NCBI RefSeq assembly: GCF_048323675.1
Contig: NZ_JBLWFK010000008.1
Coordinates: 1-64,000 of the forward strand
DNA: 64,000 nt
Direction: 5' to 3'
From: Mangrovimicrobium sp048323675
GTDB lineage: Bacteria; Pseudomonadota; Gammaproteobacteria; Pseudomonadales; Halieaceae
The notes under the pieces are model-generated. The model searched no databases and was not told where the DNA came from. It saw nothing but the letters and a program-made list of their open reading frames with translations. The stretch's first letter is position 1. Each line of letters starts with the position of its first letter. Positions 34,795 to 43,446 of the stretch are shown in pieces. The translations under genes and the position numbers were made by a program.

Positions 34795-35826
34795 ATGAAT
34801 TACCAGCATCTGCCGCCACTGGGATGGCAGCCCTTTTTCCAGCAACAGCTGAGCCTCGATGAATGGGAGCGGGAGCAGCCCGCGCGCGTCGTCGATTACC
34901 AGCGTAGCGTGTTCAGCGTGCACGATGGCGAGCGTATCACCACCCTCGCGATCACCCCGAATACGCCCGAGATGACCGTGGGCGACTGGGTCCTGCTCGA
35001 TGCGGAGGGCCATTTCTCCCGCCTGCTGGAACGGTCATCGCTGTTTGCGCGGAAAGCGGCGGGGTCGCGCGTAGCCACCCAGTTGATCGCCGCCAATATC
35101 GACAGCGTGTTCATCGTCTGTTCGCTGAACCAGGACTTCAGCCTCAACCGCATCGAGCGCTACCTCGCGCTGGCGCATGAGGCGGGCGTGGAGCCCGTGG
35201 TGGTCCTGTCCAAGGCCGACCTGTGCGCCACGCCCGACACCTTCCTGCAGCAGGTGACCGCCCTCGATCCCCTGCTCCAGGCCGTGCTGGTCAACGGGCT
35301 CGATGCGGACAGCTGCGCGGCTCTCGCGCCCTGGTGCGGCAGCGGCAGGACCGTGGCCCTGATGGGCTCGTCGGGCGTGGGCAAGTCCACCCTGGTCAAC
35401 ACCCTGCTCGGGCGTAGCGTGCAGCACACCAGCGCCATCCGCGGCGACGACGACGAGGGCCGGCACACCACCACCAGCCGCTCCCTGCACCCGCTCACCG
35501 GCGGCGGCCTGCTCATCGACACCCCCGGCATGCGCGAGCTGCAACTGGCCGATTGCGCGCAGGGCGTGGAGGCGACCTTCGCCGATATCAGTGAACTCGC
35601 ACAGCACTGCCGCTTTCCGGACTGCCAGCACCAGAGCGAGCCGGGCTGCGCCATCACGGCGGCCATTGAGACCGGGGAACTGGACGCACGGCGCCTGGCG
35701 AGTTTCCACAAGCTGATGCGCGAGCAGGCCATGAACGCGGCCACGCTCGCGGAAAAACGCGCCCACAGCAGGAAGCTCGGCAAGCTCTACCGCAGCGTCC
35801 AGTCCCACAAGCCGGGGCGCAAGTAG
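34795..35826 (+). CDS. rsgA: Small ribosomal subunit biogenesis GTPase RsgA
   Basis: A 343-residue circularly permuted GTPase that helps mature the 30S subunit. An OB-fold is at about 28-75. G4 (SKAD, 139-142) precedes G1 (GSSGVGKST, 191-199), followed by G3 (DTPGMREL), and a C-terminal zinc knuckle has CRFPDCQHQSEPGC. The ATG at MNYQHLPPL is preceded by GAGGGG; the 90-codon upstream extension of the frame is low-complexity and probably untranslated. This divergent form of RsgA (N-terminus reading PLGWQPFFQQQL) often occurs as a second copy beside a canonical one, which cannot be checked here. Confidence 0.92.
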   Translation: MNYQHLPPLGWQPFFQQQLSLDEWEREQPARVVDYQRSVFSVHDGERITTLAITPNTPEMTVGDWVLLDAEGHFSRLLERSSLFARKAAGSRVATQLIAANIDSVFIVCSLNQDFSLNRIERYLALAHEAGVEPVVVLSKADLCATPDTFLQQVTALDPLLQAVLVNGLDADSCAALAPWCGSGRTVALMGSSGVGKSTLVNTLLGRSVQHTSAIRGDDDEGRHTTTSRSLHPLTGGGLLIDTPGMRELQLADCAQGVEATFADISELAQHCRFPDCQHQSEPGCAITAAIETGELDARRLASFHKLMREQAMNAATLAEKRAHSRKLGKLYRSVQSHKPGRK

Positions 35827-35835
35827 GGAAGTTCA

Positions 35836-35890
35836 GGGACGGTTTGGCCGATACCCGGCCAGCGCGGCGCGGCAGCGGCGAAACCGTCCC
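35836..35890. repeat. Inverted repeat, GGGACGGTTT arms
   Basis: GGGACGGTTT (35836-35845) pairs perfectly with AAACCGTCCC (35881-35890). The loop holds a second stem, TGGCCG-ATACC-CGGCCA. It occupies most of the 76-base gap between the convergent ends of rsgA and the NTF2-like gene. Its form matches REP-type extragenic palindromes; its sequence differs from the GGGGTCAG family. Confidence 0.7.
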
Positions 35891-35902
35891 CACCTGGCGG
35901 AT

Positions 35903-36421
35903 TCAAGCGGGCTGGTCCCACAGCATCGCGGCATAGGAGGGGTCACTGCGGTCGCGGGTCGCGGCGCCGACCTTGTCGCCCTCGCAGTATTCAGGCACCG
36001 CGTCGGTACGGCCCCAGTCCAGCACGCAATGGCGCCGCGCGATGCGCCAGTCGCTGTCCCGGCATTCCATCTGGTCGATATAGCGGACCGCGGTGACATA
36101 ATCGCGCTCCGGCCCTTTCTCGTCCGCGGCGATGCGGTGGGTCGCCAGGGTGTAGAACTCACACCTGGCGAGGTCGCCCCGCACCTCGATCAGGGCGTTG
36201 CCGGTAAAGTGGGTGGTAATCACAAAGCCGCGCAGCATCTGTTCCGCCATCGCGATGAACTGGTCAACGCTGCCGGTGAAAAAGCTGAACTGCAGCACCG
36301 CGTCGCCGTGGAAGCAACTGCGGAACAGGTCGAAATCAACCCGGTCCGCCGCCCGGCAGTAGCGCATCTGCACGTCCCTGATCGCGGCTTCGGCCAGCAC
36401 TTCATGGATGGTTTTCTGCAT
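35903..36421 (-). CDS. NTF2-like / SnoaL-type protein
   Basis: A 172-residue cone-fold protein. It begins with the helix and strand pattern AAIRDVQMRYCRAADRVDFD followed by LFRSCFHGDAVLQFSFF and has the later YIDQMECRDSDWRIARRHCVLDW segment typical of the SnoaL_4 group. The group contains ring-hydroxylating-dioxygenase beta-like folds, isomerases and dehydratases. The start at MQKTIHEV has GGAGTGAG upstream; the longer frame is not supported. A family relative lies at about 61 kb. No catalytic role can be fixed. Confidence 0.82.
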   Translation of the reverse strand: MQKTIHEVLAEAAIRDVQMRYCRAADRVDFDLFRSCFHGDAVLQFSFFTGSVDQFIAMAEQMLRGFVITTHFTGNALIEVRGDLARCEFYTLATHRIAADEKGPERDYVTAVRYIDQMECRDSDWRIARRHCVLDWGRTDAVPEYCEGDKVGAATRDRSDPSYAAMLWDQPA

Positions 36422-36788
36422 GTTTCTCACTCCGTGTCCTGCTGTTTTATTGTGCCCGGAACCCCGGCGCCACATCGCTGTGCGCACCGGGTTTTTATGA
36501 AACGCATAAGGTGTTATTATACCCCGGCACAGGCCCGGGGAAAGCAATTAGCGCCCCCCTCACTGTGGGTATCTGCTGCAAAAAACAATAAGTAACTGGA
36601 AGGCAGGCAATGGTTAAACGCGCAGTCGAAGCAAGCTTCTTGTCGGGTCCGAATCGCTACCCGGCACGTGCTTCCCGGCAGGACCGGCGAATCCCCGGCA
36701 TCCTGTACCGCGCGAACTTCCCCTGCCAGGAGCTGCATCTCATGACTTCCAGCCTTCACCAATTCTCCCTGAATCAGGAGCAAAAACT

Positions 36789-37847
36789 ATGCGTGTAGGA
36801 CTACACCTGGGCTACCAGAACATGCACGGCGAACCGGACGTCAAAACCTTTATGCAGGAGACCCAGTTCGCGGTTGAAGCCGAGGCGATGGGATTCGATT
36901 TCGTGGGTCCTGTGGAACACCATTTCACCGACTACGCCGCCTGCCCCGACCCCTTCCAGATGCTCGCCTGGGTCGCCGCGAAAACCGAGAAGATCGAACT
37001 GATCACCGCCGCGGTCATCCTGCCCTGGAACAACCCGCTGCGCGTGGTGGAGCAGTTCATCGAACTGGACATCCTCAGCGGCGGCCGGGTGATAGCCGGC
37101 ATGGGCCGCGGCGCCGCGCGGCGTGAATTCCGCTCCTTCAATGTCGAACTCGGCGACTCCCGCGAGGTCTTCGACGAGGCCGCCATGATCGTGATCAACG
37201 GCATCGAGACCGGGATTGTCGAGGCCGACGGCAAGTGGTTCCAGATTCCCCGCACCGAGGTTCGCCCCCGTCCCTTCAAGAGCTTCAAGGACCGCACCGT
37301 CATGGTGTCGATGTCCCCATCCTCGGTGGAAGTGGCCGCCGACTACGGGCTGAAAACCCTGCGTTTTTCCCAGGGCGACTGGCGCAAGGCGATCCCGGAA
37401 ATCAACCAGTACCGCGCATCCTTCGAGGAAAAGCACCACAAGACGGCCCCGCCGTTCATCATCTCCGACTTCATGCTCTGCTTCGAGGACAAGAAGCGCG
37501 TCACCGAATACTGCGACAAGTATTTCGCCCGCATGTTCGAGACCGTGGCCAACCACTACGAATTCATGAGCGACCACTTCAAGAGCCTGCCCTCCTATGC
37601 CACCTACGCCTACATGGGCGAGCGGGCGGAAGCCGCGGGCGGCGCGGACAAGGCCTACCGCGACTACATTGGCGGCAACATGATCGGCACCCCCGAGGAA
37701 CTGGTGGAGCACCACCTGGAACGGGCCTCGATGGTGGGCGACTACGAGATGCTGTGCAATTTCAGCTTTGGCGGCCTGCCCTATGAACTGGTCTACGAAC
37801 AGGCCAAGCTGTTCGCCGACAAGGTGATGCCGAAACTCAAGGGCTGA
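36789..37847 (+). CDS. LLM-class flavin-dependent oxidoreductase
   Basis: A 352-residue TIM-barrel protein of the luciferase-like monooxygenase superfamily (FMN or F420-dependent). Family marks are the EAEAMGFDFVGPVEHHFTDY strand-helix, the LPWNNPLRVVEQFIELDILSGG segment and GMGRGAARREF, which contacts the flavin phosphate. The EHHF sequence is typical of the bacterial-luciferase branch. AGGAG precedes the ATG. The gene stands alone between an NTF2-like protein and a convergent lipoprotein. The 240 bases upstream hold a possible 62-codon reading frame that overlaps its start, which I do not call. Confidence 0.88.
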   Translation: MRVGLHLGYQNMHGEPDVKTFMQETQFAVEAEAMGFDFVGPVEHHFTDYAACPDPFQMLAWVAAKTEKIELITAAVILPWNNPLRVVEQFIELDILSGGRVIAGMGRGAARREFRSFNVELGDSREVFDEAAMIVINGIETGIVEADGKWFQIPRTEVRPRPFKSFKDRTVMVSMSPSSVEVAADYGLKTLRFSQGDWRKAIPEINQYRASFEEKHHKTAPPFIISDFMLCFEDKKRVTEYCDKYFARMFETVANHYEFMSDHFKSLPSYATYAYMGERAEAAGGADKAYRDYIGGNMIGTPEELVEHHLERASMVGDYEMLCNFSFGGLPYELVYEQAKLFADKVMPKLKG

Positions 37848-37889
37848 TCGACGGGCAGGCCCCCGTCCACCATCGCGCAATTCAGATAA

Positions 37890-39134
37890 TCACTGGATAG
37901 GCGCCGCCAGCACGATCTGGCTGCCGGCCTTCTGCTCCCAGAACACATCCCGGAGCGGACTGCCGTTGGCCAGCTTGCCGCTCAGCCAGCCCACCGTGGC
38001 CGGCAACTTGCCGTAGTCCAGCGGCTGGTCGACGATGCTGCCGGAGGCGTTGGACCAGGTGAACTTGGTGCCGATGATGACGATCTCCGCCGAGCCGAAG
38101 GTCAGAATCAGGTTGCCGTTGGTGCGGTCGCCCACTTCGCCCGGCACGGTGCGCCCGCCGGACCAGGTGATCTGGCCCAGGCCCTGGGCCTCCAGGTAGC
38201 CCGCGTAGGGGCTCTGGTTGCCGTCGATGATGCGCAGGTCCCCGCCCTCGACCAGGATCTTGCCCTGGTCGAAGGCCGTGATTTCATTCACCCGGCCGCC
38301 GGTTACCCGCAGTTCGGCGCTGTCGATCGCCTCGAGGTCGCGCACCACGCCGCCCTGGATCGTCACCTCGCTCGTCTCCAGCGCGTGGATCGGCCCGATC
38401 TCCCCCGCCTTGACGACAAGATGGGAGTGCCCCCAGGTTTCCACCTCGTTCACTTCCCCGGCGGAGACCAGCACCTCGGCACCGTTATAAAGTCGCATCA
38501 TATCCAGCACCACCGCGCGGTCCAGTTCGACCTCCGAGGTATCGTTCACCACCAGTTCGTGCAGCACGCTACAGGCCCAGATGCGCGCCCCGGTGGAGGA
38601 GCCGGGTGAGTTACAGGCCCCGTAGGCATCGCCGCCGCCACCGCAGTTGGCATTGCGCACCGCGACCTGGTTGAGGGGCTGGTCGGGATTGTTGAAAACG
38701 TTGCTGGAGAGACCGTTGTTGCGCATGACATTGGTATTGGAGTTGGTGTTGACGCCGCTGAGGTCGCAGGGCGCCGGCACGAACACCGGCTGCAGGTTAT
38801 AGCTGGCGTTACCCTCGATCTGCTTCTTAAGGAAGGCGTTATTGGCGCTGGGGGCCGAGCGCAGCTTGCAGGTCCCGGTGGTGGTGCCGCAGAAAAAGCC
38901 GCCCTCCTGGGCGTCGGCCCAGTGGGAGAACACGTAATCCTGCGCCGGTTGCGCGGTAAATATCTCGTCGAAAAGGAAGTCGTTGACCTCGATCGTACAG
39001 GTATTACCTGCGCTGCAGGTGTAGGTCCCGGAGGCGGAAACCACCTGCCCGCCCTCCGGCACGACCACCTTTATTTTACAGGCGGACAGCGCCAGCGCGG
39101 TGAGGGCAACGATCGGGAGCATCTTGAAGTTCAT
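37890..39134 (-). CDS. Exported lipoprotein with beta-solenoid repeats
   Basis: A 414-residue protein with a lipoprotein signal; the lipobox ALSAC places the lipidated Cys at about residue 19. It has a Cys-rich N-terminal region (TYTCSAGNTCTIEV, then FFCGTTTGTCKL). A repeat region at about 200-330 has roughly 20-residue units of the kind LVVKAGEIGPIHALETSEVT and LRVTGGRVNEITAFDQGKIL, which read as beta-solenoid rungs. The start at MNFKML has AGGAA upstream; the longer frame is Arg-rich and unlikely. The function is unknown; an outer-membrane anchored adhesin or matrix protein is possible. Confidence 0.72.
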   Translation of the reverse strand: MNFKMLPIVALTALALSACKIKVVVPEGGQVVSASGTYTCSAGNTCTIEVNDFLFDEIFTAQPAQDYVFSHWADAQEGGFFCGTTTGTCKLRSAPSANNAFLKKQIEGNASYNLQPVFVPAPCDLSGVNTNSNTNVMRNNGLSSNVFNNPDQPLNQVAVRNANCGGGGDAYGACNSPGSSTGARIWACSVLHELVVNDTSEVELDRAVVLDMMRLYNGAEVLVSAGEVNEVETWGHSHLVVKAGEIGPIHALETSEVTIQGGVVRDLEAIDSAELRVTGGRVNEITAFDQGKILVEGGDLRIIDGNQSPYAGYLEAQGLGQITWSGGRTVPGEVGDRTNGNLILTFGSAEIVIIGTKFTWSNASGSIVDQPLDYGKLPATVGWLSGKLANGSPLRDVFWEQKAGSQIVLAAPIQ

Positions 39135-39291
39135 AAAATCAATTTCCTGCCTTGGACATGAATTTAAACCGGACCGACGGGCGCGACCACGGCAACGTGC
39201 GCACAAACAGTTAATAGCCTTATAGCGTCCTGGCCGACGCAGGCACGACATCGAATGTTGAAAATCTCCAGATTCCGGCAGAGGCGGCGCC

Positions 39292-39753
39292 TCAGGCCAA
39301 CTCGATGGCCTGCCCGGCGCTCAGGGTGCCGGAGGCGAGAATGGCCGCGCGCAAGCCGGTGTGCACCAGGTGGGGCAACACCCTGGCATTGACCGTGCTC
39401 GCCAGGTGCGCACAGGGCTCGCAGCGCTCCATGCCCAGGAAGCGGGCGGAGCCGATGGCGAACTCCCGGCCGATCAGGCTCTGGAGGTCGACACCCCGGG
39501 TCACCACGTTGCGGCGCGGCTCCCCGTAGCCCAGGGATTCGCCGGTCGCCGCATTGAAGGCGTCCACTTCCTCGGCGGCGATAAACGTGATCTCGCTCTT
39601 GCGGTTGTCCTGGAGTTTTTCCGAGAACGTGCCGGAGCCATCGTAATAGCGGTCGCCGACCACGCCCCGGTTGGCCTCGACCTCGACGGCATCCTGGCGC
39701 ACCGGCTGCTCGCCGGTCCTGGCGGTATAGATTGCGAGGATTTCCCCTGGCAT
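39292..39753 (-). CDS. MOSC-domain protein
   Basis: A 153-residue small MOSC protein. It has the family opening GEILAIYTARTGEQP, the GVVGDRYYDGSGTFS loop, the ITFIAAEEVDAF strand and the conserved RRNVVTRGVDL and GMERCEPCAHL segments, with the Cys that can take molybdenum-cofactor sulfur. Small MOSC proteins of the YiiM/YuaD type reduce N-hydroxylated compounds or move sulfur. The ATG at MPGEI follows the stop of the GFA gene by one base, so the two are coupled. Confidence 0.88.
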   Translation of the reverse strand: MPGEILAIYTARTGEQPVRQDAVEVEANRGVVGDRYYDGSGTFSEKLQDNRKSEITFIAAEEVDAFNAATGESLGYGEPRRNVVTRGVDLQSLIGREFAIGSARFLGMERCEPCAHLASTVNARVLPHLVHTGLRAAILASGTLSAGQAIELA

Positions 39754-39754
39754 G

Positions 39755-40138
39755 TCAGCTCTCCAGGCTCTTGTGGGCCAGGGAAAGGGCGTTCTGCTCC
39801 CAGTTCTGGCCATCGAATTCCGTGATATGCACCGCCTCTGGCCGGGTATCCAGGCAGTGTACGTTGATATCCACCCCGTCGGGATTGGAGCGCGGCGTAT
39901 AAAACGGCTTGATGCCGCATACCCTGCAGAAGGTGTGCTGCGCCACCCCGGTGTTGAAGGTGTAGGTGGCCAGCGAATCCGCCCCGGCCAGCAGTGTGAA
40001 CTGGCTGCGCGGAACGATCAGGTGCAGGAAGCCCGACTTCGCGCAGATCGAACAATTGCAGTAGTCCGCCTCGATTTCCGCTGGCGCCTCCACCTCGAAC
40101 CGGACTGCGCCGCAGTGGCAGCTGCCTTTATAGATCAC
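39755..40138 (-). CDS. GFA (glutathione-dependent formaldehyde-activating / CENP-V) family protein
   Basis: A 127-residue zinc protein. The zinc-binding Cys pattern is visible as GSCHCGAVRFEVE, DYCNCSICAKSGF and FCRVCGIKPFYTP. Family members spontaneously or enzymatically form S-hydroxymethylglutathione or have unknown roles; most small GFA proteins are uncharacterised. It sits between the sulfotransferase gene (20 bases upstream) and the MOSC gene (directly downstream) on the same strand, so the three may be one transcript. Confidence 0.92.
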   Translation of the reverse strand: MIYKGSCHCGAVRFEVEAPAEIEADYCNCSICAKSGFLHLIVPRSQFTLLAGADSLATYTFNTGVAQHTFCRVCGIKPFYTPRSNPDGVDINVHCLDTRPEAVHITEFDGQNWEQNALSLAHKSLES

Positions 40139-40158
40139 AACTCTTCCCCTTGTTCATG

Positions 40159-41064
40159 TCATTCGTCGACCTGGCCGGTAGCCAGCCAGCGGGCGCAGTC
40201 GCTCCCCAGTTCCCCGAGGGCGCGCTGCTCGTACTCGCGGACCTCCTCGGGCGACAGCACCTCGCGCCAGCGCCCGTTGGTACCCTTGTTGATGAAGGTT
40301 TCCGCGCCACCGTCCCAGAAGGCGCCGCCCAGCGGCACGCTTTTCGTGGCGTTGGCCTTCATGTAGTCGAAACTGCAGTGCTCAAGGATAACAGGCCAGC
40401 GCGCTTCGTCGACCGGCACGCCGATGAACTCCGCTATACGCCGGATCTCGCCCGGCATGTCGGCCTTGAGGCTGGCGAAGTGCACCAGGAGCACATTGGG
40501 CAGGCCGCGGATGGCCCACCAGCTGCGCACGTTCTCCCAGAAAGGCCAGAAGGGAAAGCCGTCCCGGTCCAGCCAGTCGTGGTAGTACTGTACAATGGAA
40601 TCCGGCGGCGCCTCGATGGGCGGCCCGACCCTGCCGGGGGTATCGTTGAGGGCTGCGTACCACTCCGCATTCGCGTTGGCGTGGTGGTTGTACATGCTCC
40701 ACAGCACATCCCGGCCATCGCGGCCGATATAGATGTATTTCGCCTGTTCGGAGAACACCAGCGCATCGACCGGCAGGTGGGTTTTCAGGAAGCGGCGGTG
40801 GGTCTGGGCCTCCACCTGCGGCAGTTTCACTGCCTTCGGCGGCACCCGGAGGTCCAGCCAGGGCGACATCTCCGCCACCTCCAGGCCCTCGGCGCCGTTG
40901 AACAGCAACTGGGCGATGATCTGCTGCATCCAGGTGGTGCCGGACTTGGCGTAGGTGGCGATGACGATGTCGTCGTCGCGAAAGGCAAAATCGTTCCAGA
41001 TGGTGGAATCGAAGTGGTGGTTGTGCAGTTCGCGGGTCTTTTCGGGAAGGCGGGTGCCACTCAT
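40159..41064 (-). CDS. PAPS-dependent sulfotransferase
   Basis: A 301-residue cytosolic-type sulfotransferase. The 5'-phosphosulfate loop is TYAKSGTTW (37-45), the 3'-phosphate motif is YIGRDGRDVLWSMY near 112-125, a catalytic His is in FLKTHLPVD, and the C-terminal PAPS motif is FINKGTNGRWREVL. It transfers sulfate from PAPS to a hydroxyl group of a small acceptor such as a sterol, alcohol or phenol. Bacterial members are common in marine gammaproteobacteria and mycobacteria. It heads a possible three-gene unit with GFA and MOSC proteins. A sulfatase gene lies 13 kb away. Confidence 0.92.
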   Translation of the reverse strand: MSGTRLPEKTRELHNHHFDSTIWNDFAFRDDDIVIATYAKSGTTWMQQIIAQLLFNGAEGLEVAEMSPWLDLRVPPKAVKLPQVEAQTHRRFLKTHLPVDALVFSEQAKYIYIGRDGRDVLWSMYNHHANANAEWYAALNDTPGRVGPPIEAPPDSIVQYYHDWLDRDGFPFWPFWENVRSWWAIRGLPNVLLVHFASLKADMPGEIRRIAEFIGVPVDEARWPVILEHCSFDYMKANATKSVPLGGAFWDGGAETFINKGTNGRWREVLSPEEVREYEQRALGELGSDCARWLATGQVDE

Positions 41065-41212
41065 AAGGGGTTCTGTCCATAGGGTTGCGGCCGGCGCCCG
41101 GCCCCTGGGCGTCGCAATGGCCCGGTATTCCTTGCCGGAAGACTGGCGCCCGCCACGAGGGCTTGGCGCGATTCGCTACCGGCCGGGAGGCCGTCTGGAA
41201 ATGTACATCAGT

Positions 41213-41581
41213 TCAGGCCGATGGCTCCAGACCCGGTGCAACCGGGCGGTAAAAAACCGCGAGCCAGATGGTCGGCCCGCTTGTCGCTGTCCAGTCGACG
41301 CGGTGTTGCGTATGTGCGGGAATATTCAGGTAATCGCCTTCTTTCAGCTCCACACTGGCGCCATCCGGGTAGCCGATCCGGGCCTCGCCTTTAAGCACGA
41401 TCACCCACTCGCTTTCCTCCTGGTCATACCACTCGCCCGGCGGGGTGCAATGCCCCCTGGAGATTATCTTCTCCAGTCGCACGTCCGCCCCGCGGATAAG
41501 GTCAATGAAGGTCTCGCCGACTTCAACGACGTCCGGCTCATCGAATATATTGCCGGTCTCGAAGTGTTCCAGGCGGGTCAT
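41213..41581 (-). CDS. Small cupin protein
   Basis: A 122-residue single-domain cupin. Motif 1 is read from PPGEWYDQEESEWVIVLKGEA and motif 2 from GDYLNIPAHTQHRV, giving a plausible His/Glu metal site. This subgroup is widespread and uncharacterised. Its ATG overlaps by four bases (ATGA) with the stop of a 35-codon ORF upstream, suggesting coupling. Confidence 0.85.
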   Translation of the reverse strand: MTRLEHFETGNIFDEPDVVEVGETFIDLIRGADVRLEKIISRGHCTPPGEWYDQEESEWVIVLKGEARIGYPDGASVELKEGDYLNIPAHTQHRVDWTATSGPTIWLAVFYRPVAPGLEPSA

Positions 41582-41685
41582 CCGCTTAGCGTCCCCGTCT
41601 CCTGTGCGCCGCAGCCTTCGACAATCTGACCGCAGAGATTATCCGGCGAGTAATCGTCTCGAACGCCGGCTGTATCGTTGTTCAT
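41578..41685 (-). CDS. Possible 35-residue ORF coupled to the cupin gene
   Basis: An ATG-started frame of 35 residues (start MNNDTAGVRDDYSPDNLCGQ) ends in a TGA that overlaps the cupin ATG as ATGA. It contains two Cys and is acidic. The ribosome site is weak (CAGGCAA). The arrangement is typical of translational coupling, but no homologue is recognised and a chance overlap is possible. The remaining 160 bases up to the PPOX gene show nothing recognisable. Confidence 0.3.
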   Translation of the reverse strand: MNNDTAGVRDDYSPDNLCGQIVEGCGAQETGTLSG

Positions 41686-41847
41686 TTGCCTGAAAATCTC
41701 GCCGAGGGTTTGCGTTGTTCACTGACAGCGTCAATTGCCACTAAAGCGTAGATCAAAACTGGGCAAAAAACAGCGCGGCGAACTTCACAGACAAACTACC
41801 GTCGAACGTCTGCGTCCGGCACCTCGAGGAAATTGACGCTGAAATTG

Positions 41848-42279
41848 TCAGGTGTGGTACAGGCGCACCGGGCGGAGATAAATAACGACGCGCCGCGCTT
41901 CCAGTTCAGCATTTTCAGGTTCGACCACACCGTACCACTTGTCGACATTCATATTTCTCCGGGTGAGCATATCGAGGTGGTCGATGGCTGAATCCCTTGT
42001 AATCCTGTCCAGCTCACACCGCAGGGTAATATAAACATCGCTGTCTTGCGGGTCGTAGAGCAGGATTGTCGCCCTGCCCTCCCGCCTTATATTTTTCTCC
42101 TTCGGCGATCCTGCCAGGGTATTGATCCGGATAAATTCCCCGTCATAGTCAGGCCATACCAGCGTCGACTGGATGGATCCGTCGCTCGACAACATGCTCA
42201 ACGTTGCGACCCCGGGCGACCTCAGTAATTCAGCGAAAAACGGTGGTATTTCCACGCAGCGTACCTCGTTAGTTGCCAC
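41848..42279 (-). CDS. PPOX-class FMN/F420-dependent oxidoreductase
   Basis: A 143-residue split-barrel flavin protein of the pyridoxamine-5'-phosphate-oxidase-like family. Characteristic parts are GVATLSMLSSDGSIQSTLVW at the N-terminus, EFIRINTLAGSPKEKNIRRE for flavin phosphate contact and the final YLRPVRLYHT. Members reduce small unsaturated compounds with F420H2 or FMN. It is divergent from an SDR gene, with 227 bases between them. Confidence 0.88.
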   Translation of the reverse strand: MATNEVRCVEIPPFFAELLRSPGVATLSMLSSDGSIQSTLVWPDYDGEFIRINTLAGSPKEKNIRREGRATILLYDPQDSDVYITLRCELDRITRDSAIDHLDMLTRRNMNVDKWYGVVEPENAELEARRVVIYLRPVRLYHT

Positions 42280-42506
42280 ACGACGACAGGGATACTGTTG
42301 CCGACGAGCATGCCGCCCCCGGATTAGTCACTTGGCTGCCCGCCCTCTGGTTTTCGCCATATTCAATCCTTGACGCAGGTTCAGCCGCATTTACAAGTGC
42401 ACAACCAACGGCGATAGTGATGGCGAGAAAAAGTGTGCAGTATCGCTCTTTAGTCACTATGTATTTTACTGACCTGCAAACATAGCAATAAACCAACGGG
42501 GATAGT

Positions 42507-43316
42507 ATGGATCTGCAACTGAAGGGAAAGCGAGCAATAATCACCGGAAGCAGCTCGGGACTCGGCGCAGCCATCGCCGAGGCACTGGCCGGTGAAGGCG
42601 TCGCCGTCGTTATTCATGGTCGTGACCGTTCCAAGACTGAGGCCATTGCCAATCGGATCAGGGAGACAGGCGCGGCAGTCGCCGTTGCCTGTGGCGATTT
42701 GACCGACGACACGCAAGCCGATGCAGTCGCGGATAGTGCCCTGGAAGCCTTCGGAGGCATCGATATCCTGGTGAATTCCGCAGGCGGCGTCGTACGCAGC
42801 GATAATCCGCAATGGGAGGATGTCACCCCCGGTGAATGGCTGAAGAGCTTCAACCTGAATGTTGTTTCAATAATGCGGATGGCCCAAAAACTGGCGCCGG
42901 GAATGAGGGAACGGCACTGGGGGCGCATTATCAATATATCGTCAATCAGCGGCAGCCTGTACAGGGGACTCCTCCACGACTACGGCGCAGCCAAGGCCGC
43001 TGTCGATCACTACACCGGCAACCTCTCAAAGTCGCTGGCGCCTTACGGCATTACCGTCAACGGTGTTGCCCCGGGCACCATCCTGACGCCCCAATCGTTA
43101 CGCTGGATTGAAACCCTCCGCAAGCAGCATGGCTGGACCAACGAGCTGGCCGAGAACGAGCGGATTTATACCTCCGAGTTTTCTCCCCAACCGGTTCCGC
43201 GCCTTGGGCGTCCAGCGGAGATCGCCGCGGCAGTCGCATTCCTGGCGAGCCCGCTATCGGCCTATACGACGGGCACGACTTTGCGTATTGATGGTGGGGT
43301 GACTTCTGGTCGATAG
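42507..43316 (+). CDS. SDR-family oxidoreductase
   Basis: A 269-residue classical SDR. ITGSSSGLG (12-20) binds the dinucleotide, the NAG position reads NSAGG near 91, the catalytic Ser is in NISSISGSLY, the Tyr/Lys pair in DYGAAKAAVDH, and the C-terminus is TGTTLRIDGGV. Arg in HGRDRSK after the second strand suggests NADP. The overall form resembles 3-oxoacyl-ACP reductase-like enzymes of catabolic clusters. GGGGAT precedes the ATG. A small stem-loop (GTGGCA-GGT-TGCCAC then TTT, 43350-43367) follows the gene and may terminate it. Confidence 0.92.
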   Translation: MDLQLKGKRAIITGSSSGLGAAIAEALAGEGVAVVIHGRDRSKTEAIANRIRETGAAVAVACGDLTDDTQADAVADSALEAFGGIDILVNSAGGVVRSDNPQWEDVTPGEWLKSFNLNVVSIMRMAQKLAPGMRERHWGRIINISSISGSLYRGLLHDYGAAKAAVDHYTGNLSKSLAPYGITVNGVAPGTILTPQSLRWIETLRKQHGWTNELAENERIYTSEFSPQPVPRLGRPAEIAAAVAFLASPLSAYTTGTTLRIDGGVTSGR

Positions 43317-43422
43317 GCACGGGCAACAGTGCCCGGATCAATCTGGAGGGTGGCAGGTTGCCACTTTGCTTGCTGGCCTCTTCTAACCATAACCAGTAGC
43401 GCGGAAGTGCTCATCAAATATA

Positions 43423-43446
43423 GCCAAAAAGGGCTCTGACCCCTTT
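43423..43446. repeat. GGGGTCAG repeat half-unit at a gene end
   Basis: On the minus strand the sequence reads TTAAAGGGGTCAGAGCCCTT, matching the left arm and flank of the 15.7-kb palindrome. The stop codon TAA of the 129-residue membrane protein overlaps its first bases. A matching right arm is lacking, so this is an incomplete copy. Confidence 0.6.

Noticed and set aside
36610..36798. A 62-codon frame overlapping the LLM gene start
   Set aside because: It has only a fair ribosome site, an Arg-rich nondescript product and no recognisable motif; it may be a chance frame in a promoter region.
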